The translations under genes and the position numbers were made by a program. The notes under the pieces were generated by a model that saw only the letters and a list, made by a program, of their open reading frames with translations, was not told where the DNA came from and did not search any database. A DNA stretch of 64,000 bases. Origin: Alteribacter aurantiacus DSM 18675. Its GTDB lineage: Bacteria > Bacillota > Bacilli > Bacillales > Salisediminibacteriaceae. Of the stretch, positions 17,192 through 25,404 are shown piece by piece (the first letter of the stretch is position 1; the number at the start of each line of letters is the position of its first letter). The stretch lies in NCBI RefSeq assembly GCF_000429705.1, contig NZ_KE386943.1:200744-264743 (forward strand). The letters are read 5' to 3'.

Positions 17192-17456
17192 ACCTCTCGC
17201 CTCCCTAATGTTTCTAGGTCCAAAAAGACGGAGAAAAAGACAGCCACCCTTAGATGTGAATTTCTCTGCTGATGGTGGTTGCGTTCCCAAGTTCCAAACA
17301 GGTTGCCTGTCAGCACTCGCTATCTCTCTGAACGACCTTGTCAATGTGGTAAGGTTTGTTAAATTTTATTAACGAGCTTGCTTAGATATGCACAAAAATC
17401 ACAGAAGAGGCAAAATCCTTGTTCAATCAACCCACTTTTCACGATTTACACAATTG

Positions 17457-17488
17457 TTCGGGGGTAATTGTTCGGGGGTCAGACCCCA
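17457..17488. repeat. GGGGTCAGACCCC palindrome (REP-like)
   Basis: GGGGTCAGACCCC at 17475-17487 is preceded by two copies of AATTGTTCGGGGG, a flank also seen reversed at 47458-47480. This suggests a family of extragenic palindromes. Confidence 0.6.
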
Positions 17489-17658
17489 TAGCCGTCAAGT
17501 TAAGCAAACGTGGCGGCTTCTTTCGGTTTTCTCTCTTGTTGGCCATTCACTCATATCTTTTCACATGACAAAGAAGCTACCTTTCGCTTAGTTGGTGTTA
17601 GTGAATCCCTATAATCTATGTAACTGTCACAGACAATCTGACTTTGACCATGTGATTA

Positions 17659-17780
17659 GGTGTAGCCGGAATGTTTGAAGACTCCTGCGGCAGTAGGAGC
17701 CAGGAGAGACCCCGCAAGGGCTTTGCCCGAGGAGGCTCGCCGGCACCGCCGCGGAAAGCGAAGAACATTCCGGCTACACC
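17659..17780. repeat. 122-bp inverted-repeat element
   Basis: Perfect 17-bp terminal inverted repeats (GGTGTAGCCGGAATGTT / AACATTCCGGCTACACC) enclose a GC-rich core with GAAGACTCCTGCGG and CCGCGGAAAGCG. Similar cores lie at 23838-23930 and 56392-56505. The size and structure are those of a non-coding MITE-like element, and elements with this kind of core are common in bacilli. Confidence 0.8.
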
Positions 17781-17892
17781 TTTCTTTAACTGATTTACTT
17801 TACGCAATTCCATAAGTTGATGGCTATGATGTCCCCATATAGGAGCGAAAGCCATCGACGTAAGCAACGAGCGTTTGCTTGGCCTACAAGAA

Positions 17893-17931
17893 AAAACCAA
17901 CAGCTCCCGGACGCGGTGGGAGCTGTTGGTT
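17893..17931 (-). terminator. Terminator downstream of spoIIQ
   Basis: ACCAACAGCTCCC and GGGAGCTGTTGGT form a 13-bp stem followed on the minus strand by TTTTTTC. It lies about 200 bases beyond spoIIQ. Confidence 0.85.
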
Positions 17932-18121
17932 GGGTGTCACATGGGATTTGTGACTTTTTAATGAGTATTGAAGGTACTCATTTGTGTATTCTTTGATAGG
18001 TTTAGTTGGAATTAAACGTTACTTACTGTGTTGGCACTATGGAAAGCTTTGTATTTTTCATTATTTCTTGGTGCTTCATTTGCTTATTACAGTTTGATTC
18101 GTTTTTACCTGTGTACCAATG

Positions 18122-18943
18122 TTATGGTTGAAGCTTTTGAGTGTCTGAGGAAGAATCATCTTCATCGTCTACTTCGACTTCTACATCAAGTTCAGGAATC
18201 TCTTCACTACCTGGCTCTTGTGATGCTTGCTCTTCGTTCACTTCAGGAAGAGAAGCAATTGGCTGTTCCATATACTCAAGTGGGTTAACTGGAACACCGT
18301 CTTTGCGGATTTCAAAGTGTAGATGAACACCAGCGTCACTGTTGTAAAGGTTACGGCCGGCTCTTGCCATTACGTCACCTTGTTTCACTGTTTGTCCTGC
18401 TTCTACCAGTACACCTTCAAGGCTTTGGTAGATGGAAAGGATGTCATCATCATGCTCTACATGAACCACGTGACCGAACAACGCATCTTCTTCCGCTTTT
18501 ACAACTGTACCACTCATAGCAGCAGTTACATCAAAGCTTTCTCCGTTTTCAGAGGCAAAGTCGACACCTTTATTTTGGTAGTAGTAATTATTGTACTGAA
18601 TTAAGGCATCTACTTGCTCATCGACTGAAGACTCGTAATCATAAAAACTTCCGACAACACTGACTTCATTTTCATCAAGGACCGGCATTTCGAACACTTC
18701 GTTCTGAACGGATACAGGTGTAGCTTCCTCATCGTCTCCAGGTTGTACAATGTCAAACTCGGAGTCTTGGGTTGGATCTTGAGACAGATCTTCACTTGTA
18801 GATGTTAGCCAGATAAAACCTGTAATTACGACTGCAGCAAGCGTTAAGTAAAGAGCCGGCATGGTATAGCGTTTTTTCATTAGGCGTTTAATATTCGCCT
18901 TGAGTTGTTCCACTTTGGAACCTTGTTTTTCTTCATGATTCAT
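18122..18943 (-). CDS. spoIIQ: Stage II sporulation protein SpoIIQ
   Basis: A 273-residue forespore membrane protein that joins SpoIIIAH to form the channel between forespore and mother cell during engulfment. A basic cytoplasmic start precedes one membrane segment (about residues 29-46), then a LytM/M23 domain (about 135-230). HLHFEIRKDG is present, but the first zinc-ligand position reads N-K-G-V-D instead of H-x-G-x-D, so it is probably not an active peptidase, as in B. subtilis. The acidic tail is rich in Glu/Asp/Ser. GAGGTG precedes the ATG. The gene lies between spoIIID and spoIID. Confidence 0.93.
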   Translation of the reverse strand: MNHEEKQGSKVEQLKANIKRLMKKRYTMPALYLTLAAVVITGFIWLTSTSEDLSQDPTQDSEFDIVQPGDDEEATPVSVQNEVFEMPVLDENEVSVVGSFYDYESSVDEQVDALIQYNNYYYQNKGVDFASENGESFDVTAAMSGTVVKAEEDALFGHVVHVEHDDDILSIYQSLEGVLVEAGQTVKQGDVMARAGRNLYNSDAGVHLHFEIRKDGVPVNPLEYMEQPIASLPEVNEEQASQEPGSEEIPELDVEVEVDDEDDSSSDTQKLQP

Positions 18944-18993
18944 TTGATCATCACCTCAGCAACCATTCTGATCAAATTGCGAATCGTTTATAC

Positions 18994-19030
18994 ATTTCAC
19001 AAAAAAAATTTTCTAAACTTTTTGTGAAAT
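18994..19030. repeat. 12-bp inverted repeat upstream of spoIIQ
   Basis: ATTTCACAAAAA and TTTTTGTGAAAT flank a 13-base A/T-rich centre, about 50 bases upstream of spoIIQ. It could be an operator or a weak structure in the spoIID-spoIIQ spacer. No regulator can be named. Confidence 0.45.
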
Positions 19031-19113
19031 TCGGGATTTGTAGGGTAAAACAGCCATTTATTAGCCCCTCTGATAATTGTAATCGGACTTACACAAGGCC
19101 CTTTAATACAAAA

Positions 19114-19142
19114 AATTGTCGGGGGTCAGACCCCCGACAATT
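19114..19142 (-). repeat. 29-base GGGGGTCAGACCCCC palindrome at the end of spoIID
   Basis: AATTGTCGGGGGTC-A-GACCCCCGACAATT is a perfect palindrome around one base. It overlaps the final bases of spoIID. It belongs to the GGGGTC family and, without a good T run, probably acts as a processing or stop structure only incidentally. Confidence 0.7.
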
Positions 19143-20166
19143 ATTGGTTACTTGCGACGTAGCCGCCTAAGATCGTGTCGGCGTTGGTAATTTCTACGTC
19201 TTTATAGTAGTGGTGGATGATGTCTTTGTAGGTTTTCCCTTCTTTGGCCATCCCATCAGCACCAAATTGGCTCATCCCTACCCCGTGTCCCCACCCTTTT
19301 GTGGTCACGTGAATGTCATTTCCTTGTCGCTGGATTGAAAAGTCGCTCGAATCTAATCCTAGGGCATCCCGGATTTCTCGTCCAGTGAACTCTGAGCTAC
19401 CCACACGAACCTTGCCCACTCTTCCGCCTGTGGTTCTTTCAACAATAGAGCCTACTTGGTCGCCACTCACACTTACCCCGAGAGCTGCTTCGAATTCAGA
19501 CACAGTGAAGGTCTGCTCCCCATTAAACCTCGGGGACTCTTTATCCCATGGGCTTTCAACACTCCGTAAATATGGAATCTCATTTTCCCAATACTCTTCT
19601 GAGTTCTCCGTATACCCGTTACTAGTGGAAAAGAAGGTGGCTGTGATTGGATTCCCTTGATACGTAATCACTTCACCTTTGGTCGCTGCCACTGCCGCTT
19701 TAATTTTTTCCATCATCTCTTCGTAGTAATCACCGTGTCGTTCTTTAAGCTGCTCTTCATCTTGGTACACTTGGTGCATCACCGTATCGGTTACATCGGC
19801 ACCATCAGGCAAACTCGCATCTCCCGGATTCGTTAAATGTCTGATAATATAGGTTCTCGCGGTCAAGGCTTGTGCTTTTAAAGCCTCCTCTTCATACGAC
19901 GCCGGCATTTCCGACGCAACCACTCCAGCTACATATCGTTCAAAATCCACTTCTTCAATGGTTTCCGTTTGAGAGCGAAAAACCGAAACCGTCAGTTCCC
20001 CTTCCAAATCCTCAACTGTTTCCTCAAGGGAAACTTGATCCATTGAAGTCATGACTTCTTCTGTTGCTTGTTCATTCTGACCTCCTGAATGCCAAACAAC
20101 AAGCAAGGAAGGAATCACCAAAATGATTCCCATTAGGATTATCCCCACTATGACTACGTGCTTCAT
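19141..20166 (-). CDS. spoIID: Stage II sporulation protein SpoIID
   Basis: A 341-residue membrane-bound lytic transglycosylase that thins septal peptidoglycan and drives engulfment with SpoIIM and SpoIIP. An N-terminal membrane segment (about residues 4-22) is followed by the SpoIID domain. Motifs visible are SEMPASYEEEALKAQALTAR, TFFSTSNGYTENSEEYW, PYLRSVESPWD and GWGHGVGMSQFGA. The ATG at 20166 is preferred over the GTG nine bases upstream because GGGGAG stands eight bases before it. The length matches B. subtilis (343). Confidence 0.96.
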   Translation of the reverse strand: MKHVVIVGIILMGIILVIPSLLVVWHSGGQNEQATEEVMTSMDQVSLEETVEDLEGELTVSVFRSQTETIEEVDFERYVAGVVASEMPASYEEEALKAQALTARTYIIRHLTNPGDASLPDGADVTDTVMHQVYQDEEQLKERHGDYYEEMMEKIKAAVAATKGEVITYQGNPITATFFSTSNGYTENSEEYWENEIPYLRSVESPWDKESPRFNGEQTFTVSEFEAALGVSVSGDQVGSIVERTTGGRVGKVRVGSSEFTGREIRDALGLDSSDFSIQRQGNDIHVTTKGWGHGVGMSQFGADGMAKEGKTYKDIIHHYYKDVEITNADTILGGYVASNQ

Positions 20167-20550
20167 TCTCCACACTCCCCGTCCATTCTGACCCTATCCT
20201 AAACCGAGAAAGTTGTAGAATCATGCTGTCTACCTCTTTCTGGCTTCTGATAAATACCTATGTTTTCTTAGTACTAGTTAGAACAGAGAGTCAGAATTTT
20301 ATACTAGAGTATTTGAATTTAATAGATTAGCTAGATTTGTTTAAAGGTGTATAGGGCACCGTTTCTTTCATGAGACTAACACTAGCAAATGGTGATGTAC
20401 GGCTTTTTTGGCCTCAACTCTTTTACAATGACACAGTATGTAATTGTCCGTTCATCCCTTCTAAAAATGATGTCGATTCAAGGCGCGAGAAACTCAGCAA
20501 ATAAAGAGTTCTTCACGACGTTTAGTGGCGCGTAAACCATGGTGAGGGGG

Positions 20551-20655
20551 CTCATTTGACCAGATTCGTGTGCCATTTAAACAGGTTGGGACCCCTTTTA
20601 ACAGGTTCATGTTCTATTTAAACAGGTTCGCGCTCCTTTTAAACAGGTTAGCCCC
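20551..20655. repeat. 21-bp phased array, AAACAGGTT family
   Basis: Five cores: one degenerate (TTGACCAGATT) and four of TTTAAACAGGTT type. The core cytosine is at 20561, 20582, 20602, 20623 and 20644, so spacings are 21, 20, 21, 21. The nine bases between cores differ. It lies downstream of murA. Confidence 0.85.
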
Positions 20656-20702
20656 TGTCAGCACCTTCTACCTGCTTCGCCCCTCGCCCCCCAAAAAAGA
20701 CG

Positions 20703-20739
20703 CAAAAAAAGACCCCAGCACCTCACAGTGCTCGGGGTC
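20703..20739 (-). terminator. Terminator of murA
   Basis: GACCCC-AGCAC and GTGCT-CGGGGTC arms around CTCACA; the minus strand continues with TTTTTTTGCG. Confidence 0.9.
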
Positions 20740-20761
20740 ATTCAATATAAATAATAATTTC

Positions 20762-22087
20762 TTATGCAAAGTTCGGATCCATTTTTAATGGAGCCGGTGC
20801 TTCAAGGTTTTCCAGTTCGTTTTCTTGTGCTTCGTAAATACGTTCTACGTCAGCGCCAAGAGCTTTTAGTTTACCGGCAAAGTCCACATATCCTCTGTCG
20901 ATGTGCTTGAGCTCAGTTACTCTTGTGTAACCATCTGCTACAAGACCAGCAACAACTAAGGCAGCACCTGCACGTAGGTCAGTTGCAGATACTTCTGCTC
21001 CCTGAAGTTCGTTAGGTCCAGATACGATAGCTGCGCGACCTTCAATTTTGATGTTACCGTTCATACGACGGAACTCCTCAACGTGCATGAAGCGGTTTTC
21101 AAATACCGTTTCCGTAATCACGCTGGTTCCTTCAGCACGGAGCAACAAAGCCATCATTTGGGCTTGCATGTCCGTTGGGAAGCCAGGGTGAGGCATCGTT
21201 TTTAGGTCACAACTCTTGAGCGTTTCAGGTCCAATCACACGGATCCCGTCACTCTCTTCGATGATGATAACACCCATTTCATTTAACTTGGAAATTAGTG
21301 GGCGCAAGTGCTCAGGCTCAACATTTTCAAGAAGGACGTTCCCTTTTGAAATGGCAGCAGCGACCATGAACGTACCCGCTTCGATACGGTCAGGAATGAT
21401 CGTGTGCTCAGCGCCTGTAAGCTCTTTTACACCTTCAATACGGATCGTGCCCGTTCCTGCTCCGCGAACTTTTGCTCCCATGGAGTTTAAGTACGTTGCA
21501 AGACAAACAATTTCCGGCTCTTCTGCTGCGTTTTCAATGATCGTTGTACCTTCAGCCATTGTAGCAGCCATCATGATGTTTTCTGTAGCGCCAACACTTG
21601 GGAAGTCCAGATAAATCTTGTTTCCGATGAGCTTATCTTCGACTTTCGCTTCGATAAAGCCGTTTCCGATTTCAACTTTTGCACCCATGGCTTCAAAGCC
21701 TTTTAAGTGCTGGTCAATTGGGCGAGATCCGATCGCACATCCACCTGGAAGTGCAATACGAGCATGACCAATTCTTGCAAGAAGTGGCCCCATAACCAAG
21801 AAAGATGCTCTCATTTTTCGTACGTATTCAAACGGTGCTTCCGTTTTTAGTGCTCTTGTAGCGTCCACGTCAATGGCGCCGTTTTCGTAATCAACATCAA
21901 TGTTAAGGTTTCGTAAAACTTCGTTGATTGTGTATACATCAGCTAAAGCTGGAACATCATAAATCTTGCTCTTCCCTTTACTAGCGAGTATAGATGCTGC
22001 GATGACTGGCAACACGGCGTTTTTCGCACCTTCAATGCGAACTGTACCGCTTAACTGCCTACCACCGCGGACGATAATTTTTTCCAA
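20762..22087 (-). CDS. murA: UDP-N-acetylglucosamine 1-carboxyvinyltransferase MurA
   Basis: A 441-residue cytoplasmic enzyme that transfers enolpyruvate from PEP to UDP-GlcNAc, the first committed step of peptidoglycan synthesis and the fosfomycin target. Lys22-Asn23 in IEGAKNAVLP and the active-site Cys117 in LPGGCAIGSRP are present, so it should be fosfomycin-sensitive at this residue. Late motifs are FPTDMQAQ and VFENRFMHVEE. B. subtilis has two paralogues; the location next to spoIID corresponds to murAA. It precedes spoIID and follows ywmB, as in many bacilli. Confidence 0.97.
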   Translation of the reverse strand: MEKIIVRGGRQLSGTVRIEGAKNAVLPVIAASILASKGKSKIYDVPALADVYTINEVLRNLNIDVDYENGAIDVDATRALKTEAPFEYVRKMRASFLVMGPLLARIGHARIALPGGCAIGSRPIDQHLKGFEAMGAKVEIGNGFIEAKVEDKLIGNKIYLDFPSVGATENIMMAATMAEGTTIIENAAEEPEIVCLATYLNSMGAKVRGAGTGTIRIEGVKELTGAEHTIIPDRIEAGTFMVAAAISKGNVLLENVEPEHLRPLISKLNEMGVIIIEESDGIRVIGPETLKSCDLKTMPHPGFPTDMQAQMMALLLRAEGTSVITETVFENRFMHVEEFRRMNGNIKIEGRAAIVSGPNELQGAEVSATDLRAGAALVVAGLVADGYTRVTELKHIDRGYVDFAGKLKALGADVERIYEAQENELENLEAPAPLKMDPNFA

Positions 22088-22120
22088 CGTATTCCCCTCC
22101 GCGTCCAGTTTCTATAGTTA

Positions 22121-22903
22121 TTAATATTCAGCCGTAATTATTGGCGTGCCAATTGTGACGGTTGTTTCACCGCCCAATCCTTGTTCATTCTTCCTTAGCG
22201 CGATCTGTAAGTTCATCGGTTCGCCTTTCGTTTCAAGGTTTGACCCTAAAAAAGGGGCATATGCGGAAATTGAAACGAAAGATGGTTCTTCTAAAGATTC
22301 AACGACATTTGCGGAAAATGATTCTGTAATATCTAGTCCCCATTGTTCAACATCGGTTGTGTCACTCGAGGGTAATACGCCTTCTGCACGAACAAAAAAT
22401 TCTGCATGGCTTAGCCATTCCGGTGATTGCACGTTTTCAAAAAGCATGGAAAACCCTTGATTGTCTTTGTGATAGACGGGGAGCATCGATGCATTATAAG
22501 TAAGATAAGTCCGGTAATCATCTTCTGCAACTCGTATAGTCGTCAAAGTGACTTTTTCCGTTACAGTTTGGTTAATATCCGTTCTTACACCTTCCCAAAC
22601 TTCATTTTCACTTTCTTCCTCGACCTTTGCCCAATCGAACATACTCAGCTGCTCTTGATACTGCTGAACAAATTCTGCTAACGATCTCTTAGTCATCGTA
22701 TGCGGGTCATTGTCTCTTGCATAAATATGCCAACGACTTGTACGAATGGCATGATCCGTCATTTTATCGTTCATTTGCTGTATTGTTTGCAATGGTGATT
22801 GTGCTTTTAAGTCTCTGTCCGAATTGTCATTTCCTTGAGCTACTCCGACCCACAACAGAAAAATCAAAACAAGACTCCCCAAGACGACCGTGTATCTCTC
22901 CAT
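22121..22903 (-). CDS. ywmB: YwmB family protein (DUF1779)
   Basis: A 260-residue exported protein with an N-terminal hydrophobic signal (about residues 5-22) and an alpha/beta domain with alternating strands. Position between ywzB and murA and length match B. subtilis YwmB (about 246). Databases call the family a TATA-box-binding-like protein by fold only; the function is not known. The ATG at 22903 is selected because GGGGGAGA lies eight bases upstream; the frame is open further. Confidence 0.8.
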   Translation of the reverse strand: MERYTVVLGSLVLIFLLWVGVAQGNDNSDRDLKAQSPLQTIQQMNDKMTDHAIRTSRWHIYARDNDPHTMTKRSLAEFVQQYQEQLSMFDWAKVEEESENEVWEGVRTDINQTVTEKVTLTTIRVAEDDYRTYLTYNASMLPVYHKDNQGFSMLFENVQSPEWLSHAEFFVRAEGVLPSSDTTDVEQWGLDITESFSANVVESLEEPSFVSISAYAPFLGSNLETKGEPMNLQIALRKNEQGLGGETTVTIGTPIITAEY

Positions 22904-23063
22904 AGTGATCTCTCCCCCCGGACGTACGTTCTGCACGTTACTTCTTATTAGCATTGTTACCTCTAAGAAGGGGGACATACATGGAATTTAAAGCTAATAC
23001 ACGACAATTTTCGAGTACTTCTTGATTTGGTTTTCAGTGATGAATCTTAACGTAATCCTGATG

Positions 23064-23294
23064 TTAAAACAAGTGCTGTAACATCGTAGACCAGTTGAGA
23101 TAGTTCAATAAAAAACTGCTGACCAAATGTGTAATGGCGATTGCAACCAAAATCACTAACGCTTTTGCTTTGGGTCCATCTGGGTCCGATACAAACAAGT
23201 CCCATTTAAACGTTTGTAATGCCCACCAAACCGTTACGAGCACTACAATATTCACAAAAAGGCTGACCAACGCTTGCTGACCAAACTGTTCCAA
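23064..23294 (-). CDS. ywzB: DUF1146 membrane protein YwzB
   Basis: A 76-residue protein with two membrane segments (about residues 7-25 and 45-65) and the family-like motifs QALVSLFVNI, TVWWALQTFKWD and LLNYLNWS. The frame is open to 23411, but no ATG there has a ribosome binding site. The TTG at 23294 has GGAGGT nine bases upstream and gives almost exactly the length of B. subtilis YwzB (77). Function unknown. It sits between nuoN and ywmB, 160 bases before the latter. Confidence 0.82.
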   Translation of the reverse strand: MEQFGQQALVSLFVNIVVLVTVWWALQTFKWDLFVSDPDGPKAKALVILVAIAITHLVSSFLLNYLNWSTMLQHLF

Positions 23295-23700
23295 AACAAA
23301 ACGACCTCCATCGCTATCGCCCATAGCTTTACATTTCGCTACGAAAGATTCCATACTTGAAGAATTCACATAAACGTGGTACCTTTTAACGTTACCAACT
23401 CGTCTATACAAAACTTCACAAGGACTATCTTAACGAAAATTCGGTGTAAATGCTATGGATTGTTTTACCTAAATTACACTTTTTTTCGCTAAAATTGCGG
23501 TTGTCATGGTTTGTTCATAATTGGATTGTGAAATGAGTGAATAAATAGCTTGTAGTATACTACATTACACTTGTAACAGGATTGTAAACTTCTAAAATGA
23601 AAATATCTGGTTTTTTCGCAAAAAACATCCTTTTTTTCCTCAAAAACCGCATTTACATTTCCTTACACACATCCCTTAACTTACATGTGTCAACGACCCA

Positions 23701-23752
23701 CAAAAAAAGCCCTCTCTACAAGGCCCATAAAACATTGTCCGTAGAGAGGGCT
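23701..23752 (-). terminator. Terminator of the nuo operon
   Basis: AGCCCTCTCTAC and GTAGAGAGGGCT form a perfect 12-bp stem followed on the minus strand by TTTTTTTG. It lies 190 bases beyond nuoN, after the repeat element. Confidence 0.9.
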
Positions 23753-23837
23753 CCTTTTCTGTCCGTTCGACAGAAAATGGTTATTTTTTTGCCTATTTTC
23801 GTTGAGAAAGGTGATCTTTTGATCGTTCTCTTCAATA

Positions 23838-23930
23838 CTGGGTGGCTATCAAAGCCTACCTGCTCCTCGCGCAAGTTGCCAATACTCGTGACTGCCACCG
23901 GAGTCTTGGGCAATGCTGCTTCGATTTTTC
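23838..23930. repeat. Degraded copy of the inverted-repeat element
   Basis: AGCCTACCTGCTCCTCGCGC and CACCGGAGTCTTGGGCAATG resemble the core of the elements at 17659 and 56392. The terminal repeats are weak. It lies between nuoN and its terminator. Confidence 0.6.
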
Positions 23931-23938
23931 TTTAACTT

Positions 23939-25399
23939 TTAAAACGCCATCCAATTCATGGATGTAAACAAGTTGATCAAAAGAAACGGAAGGAACCCTA
24001 GACCAATTGTAACGACGAGACTCACTGATACGACACTGGCCGTACTTACCGGAATACTCATTCTAGTTACCACGTCTTCATCGGGCTCTTTCATAAACAT
24101 TTGGCTAATGATCCCAAAGTAATAAAAGAAGGAGACGACGCTCATGACGATCATCACCACTGCTAGCCAGAGAAGGCCTGCTGATATGGCTTGAAAGAAA
24201 ATCCACGCTTTTCCGGTGAACCCTGCCGTAGCCGGTAGGCCTGCCAAGGAGATCAGAAAGGCGCTCATGGCAATGGCTAAGAAGGGAGACCGATGATACA
24301 ACCCTCTGAAACTGAGAATGTCTTCTGAACCGGTCTTCTCCGTCACGAACGTGATGACCGCAAAAGCTCCAAGCGTCATCATCACATAGGCAATAGCATA
24401 AAAGAGCACCACACTCACCGTCATGTCTAGTGTCACAAAGGCGGCCACTGGCACAAGAAGGTATCCGGCCTGGGCAATCCCCGAATAAGCCATAAGGCGT
24501 TTGATATTATGCTGGTTTAGGGCTATGAGGTTACCAACAACCATGGTCACTGCTGCAACAATGGCGATGAGAAAGCCCCACTCTTCATAGATCCCTTCAA
24601 AACCTATGAAAAACACCCGGATGACAATGGCGAAAGCAGCTACCTTTGAAATGGCAGCCAGGAAAGCCGTGACCGGTGTAGGCGCTCCCTCGTAAACGTC
24701 AGGAGCCCACATGTGAAACGGAACAACGGAGATTTTAAACCCGAATCCTGCAATCATAAACAAGAGGCTCATCATGACCAAGTACGGGTATGCCTCAAAC
24801 AAGGTCCCAATTTGCCCGCCAATGTCCACAAGGCTTGTTGTTCCCGTCAAACCATAGATAAACGACATACCGTATAAAATAAAGGCAGACGCCGTTCCTC
24901 CAAGGACTACATACTTAACGGCCGACTCTGTTGATTTTTTATGGTACTTCCTAAACCCGGCTAAACAGTAGGCGGAAATACTTAGGATTTCCAACCCGAT
25001 AAACAGGGTAATTAAATCCAGAGAAGAAACCATCAACATCGCACCGAGAGTAGCGAAAAGCAAAAGCGAATAGAACTCTCCTTGATACATATCGGGGTGG
25101 CGATCAACATAATACATACTGATTCCGATGACGAGGGCGACGCCTACTAGAATGACGACCTTAAATGCTGTCGAAAAAGGATCGACCACGAACATATGAC
25201 CGATGCTAGCCGTTTGCGCCCCATTCCAGCCAACCACAAGGGCCGCTGTTGTTAAAAGAGCAACGATACTCAACCTTCCGATGAACGGCTTTTTCCCCTT
25301 CACTCCAGTCATAAAGTCGATCGTAAAAATAAGTAAAGCAAATGCAGCCAACACGATCTCCGGGGTCATTAAAGACCAATTAGCATCAAATAAAAGCAT
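23939..25399 (-). CDS. nuoN: NADH-quinone oxidoreductase subunit N
   Basis: A 486-residue antiporter-like proton-pumping subunit with about 14 membrane helices. Characteristic are FFATLGAMLMVSS-like text, the conserved lysine in VVLGGTASAFILYG and VPFHMWAPDVYEGAPTPVTA. Last gene of the nuo operon; six bases or so separate it from nuoM. Homologous to NuoM and NuoL. Confidence 0.95.
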   Translation of the reverse strand: MLLFDANWSLMTPEIVLAAFALLIFTIDFMTGVKGKKPFIGRLSIVALLTTAALVVGWNGAQTASIGHMFVVDPFSTAFKVVILVGVALVIGISMYYVDRHPDMYQGEFYSLLLFATLGAMLMVSSLDLITLFIGLEILSISAYCLAGFRKYHKKSTESAVKYVVLGGTASAFILYGMSFIYGLTGTTSLVDIGGQIGTLFEAYPYLVMMSLLFMIAGFGFKISVVPFHMWAPDVYEGAPTPVTAFLAAISKVAAFAIVIRVFFIGFEGIYEEWGFLIAIVAAVTMVVGNLIALNQHNIKRLMAYSGIAQAGYLLVPVAAFVTLDMTVSVVLFYAIAYVMMTLGAFAVITFVTEKTGSEDILSFRGLYHRSPFLAIAMSAFLISLAGLPATAGFTGKAWIFFQAISAGLLWLAVVMIVMSVVSFFYYFGIISQMFMKEPDEDVVTRMSIPVSTASVVSVSLVVTIGLGFLPFLLINLFTSMNWMAF

Positions 25400-25404
25400 T
25401 GCCT

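Larger units (their letters stand above)
17192..18121. other. Long intergenic region with mobile repeats
   Basis: It holds a GGGGTCAGACCCC palindrome (17475-17487), preceded by a duplicated AATTGTTCGGGGG, an inverted-repeat element (17659-17780), and the spoIIQ terminator (17893-17931). The open frame 17616-17900 is an artefact of the repeat. No gene was supported. Confidence 0.7.
20167..20761. other. Intergenic region between murA and spoIID
   Basis: It contains a 21-bp phased array (20551-20655) and the murA terminator (20703-20739). In 20180-20540 I see no gene or clear promoter. Confidence 0.5.
23295..23938. other. Intergenic region between ywzB and nuoN
   Basis: It holds the terminator of the nuo operon (23701-23752) and a degraded copy of the inverted-repeat element (23838-23930). 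No gene was found. The ywzB-ywmB-murA promoter is probably within 23300-23600. Confidence 0.6.

Noticed and set aside
17616..17900. Minus-strand open frame of 94 residues
   Set aside because: It is a translation of the 122-bp inverted-repeat element; such frames recur with every copy.
18944..19020. SigF promoter for spoIIQ (TGTATA ... )
   Set aside because: A GTATA-like -35 exists, but nothing close to the GGNAANNNT -10 follows at 14-16 bases.
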